A stretch of DNA of 6,541 nucleotides from NCBI GenBank assembly GCA_022866885.1, contig JALHWS010000012.1:1-6541 (forward strand), written 5' to 3'. Numbering within the stretch: position 1 is the first letter of the stretch; every line of letters starts with the position of its first letter. This document shows, in pieces, positions 1 through 4,507 of this stretch. The notes under the pieces are model-generated. The model had not been told where the DNA came from. It did no database searches and saw only the letters and a list, made by a program, of their open reading frames with translations. Source of the DNA: Candidatus Microgenomates bacterium. GTDB taxonomy: Bacteria; Patescibacteriota; Microgenomatia; 2-02-FULL-39-11. The position numbers were made by a program, and so were the translations under genes.

Positions 1-1
1 C

Positions 2-937
2 CTTCTCGGCATCGCGCCCGTCCCAGTCGCATTCGCCGCGCCACTTGATGTGCCGGCCGAAGCGCCTACCCGTCAGGAAGGGGCAATAGCGTGCGGTTTG
101 AGTTGGGTAGGGGGACCCGGGGTCGGTTTGCCCACCTGTACTGTCGCGTTGATCTACGAAGGAGCCAAGGTGGTGGGTATAGCTGTCATCCTAGTCGGCA
201 TTGAGGAGGGTATAAGGTATGTCCTACCTGAGCTACGTTTCGTAGGGGATGAACGCACGAGGTCGGTCGAGTTCAAGGGACATACACTTCTCATCACGCT
301 CACCCCCAACTACAGCCTGGTCCGCTCGGCCACGGCGACCGCGATCACGGACGCGATCAAGAACAATTGTGGTGCAGGGAGAGCGGGGAAGACGGTCGCG
401 GAAATTGAAGAAGCCATTCGGCGTTCCGTGCAGTTGTCCGCAGAAAGCATTGCCCTCCAGTACGGTTACACCAAGGTTGGAGCCAGAAGTTGGGCTTTCG
501 ATCAAGCCGAGGTGGCCGTGAAAAAGTACCGTGAAGGTTGCACTCCCGGTACGGGCATTCAGATCGTTCCGCCTGGTCCCATGACTAGCAGTCAGGCCGA
601 TTCGCGTCGCTCGACGGCCACGCCAGGGGCGAGCTCTGATCGGTGCTGCACCAAGTGGTGCCATGCGCTGTATTTGCGGACTAACCAGAATGATCTTTGT
701 CCAAGCGGCAAATGGTTGGACGGTACAACCCCCACGTTTACTCTGCCAGCGCCGGCCACTCCTGGTGGAGGAATTGTCTCCGCAAGTTCTGATAGGTGCT
801 GCACTTTCTGGTGTAGTCAGCAACTGAATGCGACACTGTTGTGTCCGTCAGGAAACTGGCCGCCTGGTGTAACGCCGCCACCGGCTCGCCCGCCGACACC
901 GCCGCCAGCAGTCGATCTTGGTTATACCGCCCGCTAG
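2..937 (+). CDS. Secreted protein with two C-terminal Cys-rich repeats (5'-partial)
   Basis: I do not recognise this family. The frame is open to the left edge, so the true start is probably upstream. The first in-frame start codon in the window is GTG at 50, but the 16 codons before it read LLGIAPVPVAFAAPLD, which looks like the end of a signal peptide with an AFA/AP type signal peptidase I site, so I count them as coding. Numbering from the GTG, residues 30-60 are hydrophobic (a possible membrane-associated segment) and 95-165 look alpha-helical and charged. Two repeats follow, at residues 196-222 and 246-270, each of the form SSDRCCTxWC...LCPSGxW, separated and followed by Pro/Thr-rich linkers and a Pro-rich tail. 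The part from the GTG on has 12 cysteines, 8 of them in the repeats, which fits a disulfide-bonded extracellular protein. Codon use is GC-rich, unlike the genes to the right. A terminator follows the TAG stop directly. Confidence 0.72.
   Translation, partial: LLGIAPVPVAFAAPLDVPAEAPTRQEGAIACGLSWVGGPGVGLPTCTVALIYEGAKVVGIAVILVGIEEGIRYVLPELRFVGDERTRSVEFKGHTLLITLTPNYSLVRSATATAITDAIKNNCGAGRAGKTVAEIEEAIRRSVQLSAESIALQYGYTKVGARSWAFDQAEVAVKKYREGCTPGTGIQIVPPGPMTSSQADSRRSTATPGASSDRCCTKWCHALYLRTNQNDLCPSGKWLDGTTPTFTLPAPATPGGGIVSASSDRCCTFWCSQQLNATLLCPSGNWPPGVTPPPARPPTPPPAVDLGYTAR
635..859 (+). repeat. Tandem Cys-rich module, two copies
   Basis: The copies are at 635-715 and 785-859 within the first gene. 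Each encodes DRCCTxWC, a 9-12 residue spacer, then LCPSGxW. The DNA is conserved as well: TCTGATCGGTGCTGCAC in copy 1 against TCTGATAGGTGCTGCAC in copy 2. This indicates an intragenic duplication. The four cysteines per copy (CC, C, C) suggest two disulfides per module or inter-module bonding. The function is unknown. Confidence 0.75.
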
Positions 938-943
938 GCGCGC

Positions 944-983
944 GGCCCGGCCGTGATCATTTAGTCGTCGCCGGGGCCTTTTT
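944..983 (+). terminator. Intrinsic terminator of the first gene
   Basis: GGCCCGGC (944-951) pairs with GCCGGGGCC (970-978) with one bulged G. The loop is 18 bases, and TTTTT (979-983) follows at once. It begins 7 bases after the TAG stop of the Cys-rich protein gene, where a Rho-independent terminator is expected. Confidence 0.72.
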
Positions 984-1000
984 CCGCCCTAACGACTAGT

Positions 1001-1049
1001 CCCGAATGGGATTTTCGAAGCGCATTAGGCGCCTCAAATCCCGCTCGGG
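1001..1049. repeat. Imperfect inverted repeat, 14-bp arms
   Basis: CCCGAATGGGATTT (1001-1014) pairs with AAATCCCGCTCGGG (1036-1049): 12 Watson-Crick pairs, one G-T wobble and one A-C mismatch. The 21-base loop contains the palindrome AGGCGCCT and a GCGC/GCGC pairing. No T-tract follows on either side, so it is not a simple terminator. It lies where the sequence changes from GC-rich to AT-rich. It could be a repeat-family or recombination element; the function is unknown. Confidence 0.6.
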
Positions 1050-1084
1050 TAGAAATTATAAGTCAACGATTGTTAGCATCTTTG

Positions 1085-1165
1085 TCCTTGGGGCTTGTTT
1101 GGGCTGGTTTAGGCCAGTTTACTGCGTGAGCAGTTTTACCAGATGGGTCCCAAGGATGTTTTTTT
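1085..1165 (+). ncRNA. Branched RNA-like structure ending in a T-tract (candidate)
   Basis: TCCTTGGG (1085-1092) pairs perfectly with CCCAAGGA (1149-1156). Inside this outer stem are two hairpins: CTGG/CCAG (1104-1107 with 1114-1117) and ACTGC/GCAGT (1121-1125 with 1130-1134), the latter capped by a GTGA loop of the GNRA type. Seven Ts (1159-1165) follow the outer stem. This could be a small RNA that ends at its own terminator, or a complex terminator for read-through from the left. There is no T-loop motif, so it is not a tRNA. No promoter is clear. The pairing is visible, but the RNA-gene call is speculative. Confidence 0.25.
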
Positions 1166-1216
1166 AATTTCCTCTAACAAAAGACGTTTTAAGCAGCTAG
1201 ACAGCACAACCGGGGG

Positions 1217-1238
1217 GATTTTTTTTGGGGAAAAAATC
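1217..1238. repeat. A/T stem hairpin downstream of the coiled-coil gene
   Basis: GATTTTTT (1217-1224) pairs perfectly with AAAAAATC (1231-1238) around the loop TTGGGG. It lies downstream of the stop of the minus-strand 77-residue gene. On the minus strand the stem is followed by a C-run rather than Ts, so a terminator role is doubtful. Confidence 0.45.
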
Positions 1239-1257
1239 TTACTAATTCTTACTAATT
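1238..1257. repeat. Tandem 10-bp direct repeat CTTACTAATT x2
   Basis: CTTACTAATT occurs at 1238-1247 and, immediately and perfectly repeated, at 1248-1257. It abuts the A/T hairpin at 1217-1238. Replication slippage or the footprint of a mobile element could produce this; nothing in the window decides between them. Confidence 0.7.
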
Positions 1258-1295
1258 AAGGGAATATCCAGTTAATTTTACGGAAGAAGAACCTG

Positions 1296-1529
1296 TTAGA
1301 CTTTTCCGATTCTAGTCTCGTGATCCTCGATTTGGTCTTTATAACCTGATATAACTTTTTGTTCCTCGCGTACGGCTTTAATTTCTCCCATCAGTTCATC
1401 CATTTTCCTGTAAAATTCCTCTTTGGAAGGAAGAAATTTTAGCTTCTCATTTAGCTTACTCTCGAGCTTACTATCAAGTTTACTATCAATCAGTGCCTCT
1501 ATTTTATCCAAGTCTTTTTTACTTAGCAT
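1296..1529 (-). CDS. Small coiled-coil protein, 77 aa
   Basis: This is a short, highly charged protein starting MLSKKDLDKIEAL. It has heptad-like Lys/Glu/Leu/Ile spacing through most of its length, including the run SKLDSKLESKLNEKLKF (about residues 16-32), and a second predicted helix over roughly 36-77. It has no signal peptide or membrane segment, so it is probably cytosolic. Proteins of this look ('MLTKKDL... coiled coil ...RIGKLE') are common and uncharacterised in Patescibacteria; this is from memory, not a search. The ATG at 1529 is preferred because a consensus promoter lies just upstream. There is no Shine-Dalgarno sequence, consistent with near-leaderless translation. The C-terminus stops at RIGKV, where I would expect relatives to continue a little further, so it may be slightly shortened. 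It is divergent from the FN3 gene. Confidence 0.7.
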   Translation of the reverse strand: MLSKKDLDKIEALIDSKLDSKLESKLNEKLKFLPSKEEFYRKMDELMGEIKAVREEQKVISGYKDQIEDHETRIGKV

Positions 1530-1540
1530 AGGTAAAAATT

Positions 1541-1569
1541 ATCGTAGCCCGTGAAAGTCTCTTTGTCAA
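1541..1569 (-). promoter_or_regulatory. Promoter of the coiled-coil gene, near-leaderless
   Basis: On the minus strand a perfect TTGACA (1569-1564) is followed after exactly 17 bases by TACGAT (1546-1541), which matches 4 of 6 positions of TATAAT. A start site 6-8 bases downstream would leave a leader of only about 4-5 bases before the ATG at 1529, matching the lack of a ribosome binding site. A T-rich run lies upstream of the -35 box. Confidence 0.6.
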
Positions 1570-1581
1570 TAAAGAAAACAG

Positions 1582-1595
1582 CAATAATATTATTG
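1582..1595. promoter_or_regulatory. Perfect 14-bp palindrome CAATAATATTATTG (candidate operator)
   Basis: This perfectly self-complementary 14-mer lies in the 148-base spacer between the divergent coiled-coil and FN3 genes, about 12 bases upstream of the coiled-coil -35 box. The position suits a dimeric regulator acting on both directions, but AT-rich palindromes can arise by chance. Confidence 0.35.
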
Positions 1596-1604
1596 TTCCA
1601 CTTC

Positions 1605-1635
1605 TTTACATTAAATATCAGTATTTTACATTAAA
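1605..1635 (+). repeat. Direct repeat TTTACATTAAA x2 upstream of the FN3 gene
   Basis: The 11-mer occurs at 1605-1615 and 1625-1635, a spacing of 20 bases (about two helical turns). TTTACA also resembles a -35 box (5 of 6), but no well-spaced -10 box stands out. It may be part of the FN3-operon promoter or a protein-binding pair on one DNA face. Confidence 0.4.
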
Positions 1636-1677
1636 ATGGGGCTTGACGGCTTGTGAAAAGTATAGGAAAGTAAGTTT

Positions 1678-2616
1678 ATGAACCGACGCCTGCGCCTACT
1701 TTTATCCTATTCCGTTTCTATTTTAGCCCTTATCAGTCTATCTGCCCTGCGTCCGCCCACAGTAGCGGCCGATTGCGGCGGTCCTTATCCGCCGGCTCCG
1801 GCCAAAGTATCAGCCGTTTCCGGTCCGGGCGGCGGAGAAGTCACTCTTTACTGGGACACCTCAGCTTATGCCAACCGGTATGCGGTTGCTTACGGCACCC
1901 AAAGCGGAAAGTACGTTTATGGCGCGGATAATATCGGAGGAGAGAAAACCCGGTCATCTACGATCAAATCCCTTTCATCCGGCACCAGATATTATTTCCG
2001 TCTGGCCGCCGCCAATGGTTGCGCTTCCAGCCCATTTTCAGTTGAAGTTTCCGCGGTAGCCGCCGGCGGGGGAGCGGTAGTCAGTCAGCCGGTTAGTCAG
2101 GCGCCGGTTGGCGGACCGTCAGTATCAGAAGTGAAAGCGCCAGTCCAACCGATGGTCAGCTCCAAATTATCCGCTTATTCCGGTCCGGGAGTTGGTAATG
2201 TGACTTTAAGCTGGCCAAGCATGGACGGGGCGGATAATTATCACCTGGTTTACGGCACACAGGCAGGCAAATATCTCTATGGCGCTTTGAATATCGGGAA
2301 AATAAATAAATTCACTGTCCAGAAGCTCAATCCCGGTAGTACATATTATTTTGCCTTAGTGCCGGTTTCAGGCGGGCGGGCAATGTACACGACCGCGCCG
2401 GTTTCGGCACGGGCTTATGTTTTAGTGACGGAGATTGTGGAAACAACCAGAGAAGCTCTAGTTCAGCCTCAGCCAATGGTCACCCAACCTCCGCAACCGC
2501 CGCCTTCTGAAATCTTTGCTCCTTCTCCGACGGAAGCGGTTGTCCAACCGGTGACGGAAGTGCCGCCGGGTACCGAGGGAATCCCGGGAGATACGACCGT
2601 TCCTCCAGTTCAATAA
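1678..2616 (+). CDS. Secreted tandem fibronectin-III-like protein with Pro/Thr tail
   Basis: A signal peptide spans residues 1-31 (MNRRLR basic start, hydrophobic 11-24, likely cleavage at VAA/D). Two beta-sandwich repeats follow, at about 40-128 and 160-248. They match each other clearly: SGPGxGxVTLxW, then YGTQxGKYxYGAxNIG, then LxxGxxYYFxL and a closing PVS or FSV strand. This is the fibronectin type III pattern, with the Trp in strand B and the Tyr pair in strand F. The linker 129-159 and the tail 249-312 are rich in Pro, Val, Gln and Thr, with no membrane anchor and no sortase motif. A role as an extracellular adhesin or glycan-contacting protein is an inference. The ATG is preceded by AGGA at 1664-1667, a modest ribosome binding site. 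The next gene begins one base after its stop, so the two form an operon. The Thr/Pro tail is a plausible target for the glycosyltransferase encoded next. Confidence 0.82.
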   Translation: MNRRLRLLLSYSVSILALISLSALRPPTVAADCGGPYPPAPAKVSAVSGPGGGEVTLYWDTSAYANRYAVAYGTQSGKYVYGADNIGGEKTRSSTIKSLSSGTRYYFRLAAANGCASSPFSVEVSAVAAGGGAVVSQPVSQAPVGGPSVSEVKAPVQPMVSSKLSAYSGPGVGNVTLSWPSMDGADNYHLVYGTQAGKYLYGALNIGKINKFTVQKLNPGSTYYFALVPVSGGRAMYTTAPVSARAYVLVTEIVETTREALVQPQPMVTQPPQPPPSEIFAPSPTEAVVQPVTEVPPGTEGIPGDTTVPPVQ

Positions 2617-2620
2617 ATTG
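2611..2620 (+). promoter_or_regulatory. Stop-start junction with TTG initiation
   Basis: The FN3 gene ends at TAA 2614-2616 and TTG begins at 2618, one base later. No AGGAG-like site lies within 15 bases; the nearest purine run is GGGAG at 2586-2590. Translational coupling is therefore the likely way the glycosyltransferase is expressed. Confidence 0.55.
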
Positions 2621-4381
2621 AAAAAGATTTTAGTTGTTTGTCTTCTTCTCTTTTTTACTGCCGCTCTTTTATACGAGAGTTTTTATGATACTCCCACTTA
2701 TGACGAACCGGCCAACATAGCCGCCGCTTATGCCTACGTTTATAAAAACGATTTCCGGATTTATCCTGACAATCCGCCGCTGGTAAAGATTCTGGCCGGA
2801 TTGGCACTTTTTCCTCTCCGAAATTCTATTAAATTCCCTGAGAAATTAGAAACTTACAGTAGTCCGGAGAAATTTGACCTGTATACCTTTGGCCGGGATT
2901 TTCTGTACAGGAGCGGCAATGATGCACAAAAGATTATTTTGTTATCAAGACTGCCGAATATCTGCCTTACAGTCGGCTTGGGACTGCTTCTGTATCTTTT
3001 TGCCAAAAAACTTTCAGGAGAAAACGCCGGCCTTTTAGCATTATTACTTTATTCCCTTGACCCGAATATCCGCGGCCATGGTCACATCCTAGCTTTTGAC
3101 ATCCCGCTGGCTTTTATCATTGTTTTGATACTGTATGTGACATATAGACTAATAATTAATGATCACTTTGCGAAGCACGGTGAAAATTTTCGCAGAATGA
3201 TGAAGGCAAAGTTGAAGGAGACAACCTGCCTGCGCAGACAGGTTTCGGAATGCGGGATACCAAGTTTGATTATCTCCTTCCTCTTCACTCTTGGCTTTCT
3301 CACGAAATTTACTTTTCTCTTTTTTGCCGTCATTTACTTTTTCACGCTCTTTCTATACAGGCGCCGGTTGGCTATCTATATTTTCATTTCCTCGTTACTG
3401 GTTTCTTTCGGGGCCTTATGGCTATTTGGAATTTTGACCAACTATAACAGAGTAACCTTAAACTATGACAAACTTCCACTTATCGCTTCAGCCAATGAGC
3501 AATTGAAAAACAATCCTGTTTGGCGGGGGATGAGAGGGTTGCCGTTGCCGTATTATTACAAAGCGGGGATCATGACCATGTACACCCATAGCCTGGCCGG
3601 CCAGCCGGCATATTTGCTCGGGGAAGTCAGGATCAGGAATGACTGGTTTTTCTATTTTCCGGTTAGTTTCCTGTTGAAAGTGCCGATCCCGACGCAGATA
3701 ATAATATATTTGGCCATGTTTTATGCTCTTAAGAAGAGATTACGACCTTTTCGATACACTTGGTTCTTCCTCATGGGCTTTTTCTTTCTTCTGGGTATGA
3801 TGTTTTTTTCGCATATCAACAACGTCTTCCGCTATCTTTTCCCAACTTATGTTTTATGGATTTTGGGAGCGAGTCAAGTTATTTTCATGAAGACAAAGCC
3901 GAAGGAGGCGATTATGGAGAAATTCCGTCTCCGAGGATTTGCCGCATTATTTATCTATCTTTTTCTCACCAGCTTTTTTTCTTTCCCTTACGACTTGTCT
4001 TATACCAACGAATTGACAGGCATTCCGCCAAAAGGCTACAAATATCTTTCCGACTCGGAAGTGGATTGGGGACAGGATCTAGGAAGGCTAGGAAAGTGGT
4101 TGAAAGAGAATAGTTTGGATAAAGAAACCATCACTTTAAGCTATTTGGGGACAGCCGATCCGCAGTATTATGGTATCAAATATCAGCCGTTGCGTTATGA
4201 TATGCTGGATTCATTGAGAGGAATAGTCGCCGTTTCCGTCGGCAACCTTACGCTGGGGGATTGGCAGGTGACCGGCACTTCGGATTACAAGTTAGGTTTA
4301 GTCAAAGCGCCGCTGGACTTTTTAAGAGCCAAAAAACCGGAAGCGGTAGTAGGGAAGAGCATATTTGTGTATAAGTTTTAA
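2618..4381 (+). CDS. GT39/PMT-like polyprenyl-phosphate-sugar glycosyltransferase
   Basis: This 587-residue polytopic membrane enzyme of the GT-C fold has about 11 hydrophobic segments by eye, the first at residues 4-19. Family marks in order are: YDEP (28-31), giving the catalytic-type Asp29-Glu30 in the first outer loop; NPPL (52-55); DPNIRGHGHILAFDIP (148-163); GQPAYLLGE (328-336) followed by WFFYFPVSFLLK (343-354); and DWGQDL (483-488) near the soluble C-terminal part. Relatives transfer a sugar from a polyprenyl-phosphate donor to protein, lipid A or a glycan on the outer membrane face; the acceptor here is unknown. The start is TTG at 2618, because MKKILVV is a good N-terminus and the next in-frame ATG is far inside. 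There is no ribosome binding site, so translation probably re-initiates from the upstream stop at 2614-2616. A basic loop (about 182-212) seems longer than usual and contains a DNA palindrome at codons 202-209. Confidence 0.85.
   Translation: MKKILVVCLLLFFTAALLYESFYDTPTYDEPANIAAAYAYVYKNDFRIYPDNPPLVKILAGLALFPLRNSIKFPEKLETYSSPEKFDLYTFGRDFLYRSGNDAQKIILLSRLPNICLTVGLGLLLYLFAKKLSGENAGLLALLLYSLDPNIRGHGHILAFDIPLAFIIVLILYVTYRLIINDHFAKHGENFRRMMKAKLKETTCLRRQVSECGIPSLIISFLFTLGFLTKFTFLFFAVIYFFTLFLYRRRLAIYIFISSLLVSFGALWLFGILTNYNRVTLNYDKLPLIASANEQLKNNPVWRGMRGLPLPYYYKAGIMTMYTHSLAGQPAYLLGEVRIRNDWFFYFPVSFLLKVPIPTQIIIYLAMFYALKKRLRPFRYTWFFLMGFFFLLGMMFFSHINNVFRYLFPTYVLWILGASQVIFMKTKPKEAIMEKFRLRGFAALFIYLFLTSFFSFPYDLSYTNELTGIPPKGYKYLSDSEVDWGQDLGRLGKWLKENSLDKETITLSYLGTADPQYYGIKYQPLRYDMLDSLRGIVAVSVGNLTLGDWQVTGTSDYKLGLVKAPLDFLRAKKPEAVVGKSIFVYKF
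3223..3244. repeat. 22-bp palindrome inserted in the glycosyltransferase gene
   Basis: AACCTGCCTGC (3223-3233) faces GCAGACAGGTT (3234-3244), giving 10 of 11 complementary pairs with one C/A mismatch. It is read in frame as residues T203-V209 in a predicted cytoplasmic basic loop. CCTGCCTGCG-type palindromes are, as I recall, dispersed repeats in Patescibacteria genomes, usually between genes. Confidence 0.6.
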
Positions 4382-4383
4382 TA

Positions 4384-4500
4384 AATTTAAAATTCAAACA
4401 TCAAACATCAAATCAAGCTCAAAACTCAAAACTCAAAACATCTTTTATCATTTAAACATTTGAATTTGATTTGTAATTTGAATTTTGTCATTTGAATTTA
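4384..4500. repeat. AT-rich intergenic repeat with inverted arms
   Basis: This fills almost the whole 126-base gap between the two glycosyltransferase genes. The left side carries AAATTCAAA (4390-4398), CAAACAT units and tandem ACTCAAA units (4424-4437). The right side carries three perfect copies of ATTTGAATTT (4458-4467, 4476-4485, 4490-4499). The left motifs are reverse complements of the right ones, for example CAAATCAA against TTGATTTG, so the transcript can fold into a long imperfect hairpin. It may act as a terminator-like or mRNA-end structure. Similar low-complexity 'TTTGAATTT' elements recur between Patescibacteria genes, in my recollection. Confidence 0.65.
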
Positions 4501-4507
4501 TATTAAT

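Noticed and set aside
249..521. Plus-strand 90-codon frame inside the first gene
   Set aside because: It is Arg/Ser/Pro-rich shadow coding with no start signal, overlapping a better-supported gene.
233..823. Minus-strand open frame of 196 codons opposite the first gene
   Set aside because: It is a GC-rich shadow of the plus-strand gene: Arg-rich, no recognisable domain. The plus frame has the signal-peptide end and repeats.
987..1078. Integron attC-like site
   Set aside because: CCCTAAC and GTTAGCA flank a hairpin, but neither fits the core consensus fully, the spacing of the inner arms is wrong, and there is no integrase or cassette array.
1085..1156. tRNA-length (72-base) structure
   Set aside because: It has the length and an outer stem but lacks the T-loop consensus, a D-arm and an anticodon stem in the right places on either strand.
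1643..1671. TTGACG as a -35 box for the FN3 gene
   Set aside because: At 16-18 bases downstream there is no -10-like hexamer; TATAGG at 1661 is only 12 bases away.
1678..1780. Lipoprotein signal in the FN3 protein
   Set aside because: The Cys at residue 33 follows AAD, which does not fit a lipobox; a signal peptidase I site fits better.
3760..4113. 117-codon plus frame inside the first glycosyltransferase
   Set aside because: It overlaps a clearly conserved membrane-enzyme frame and shows no family features.
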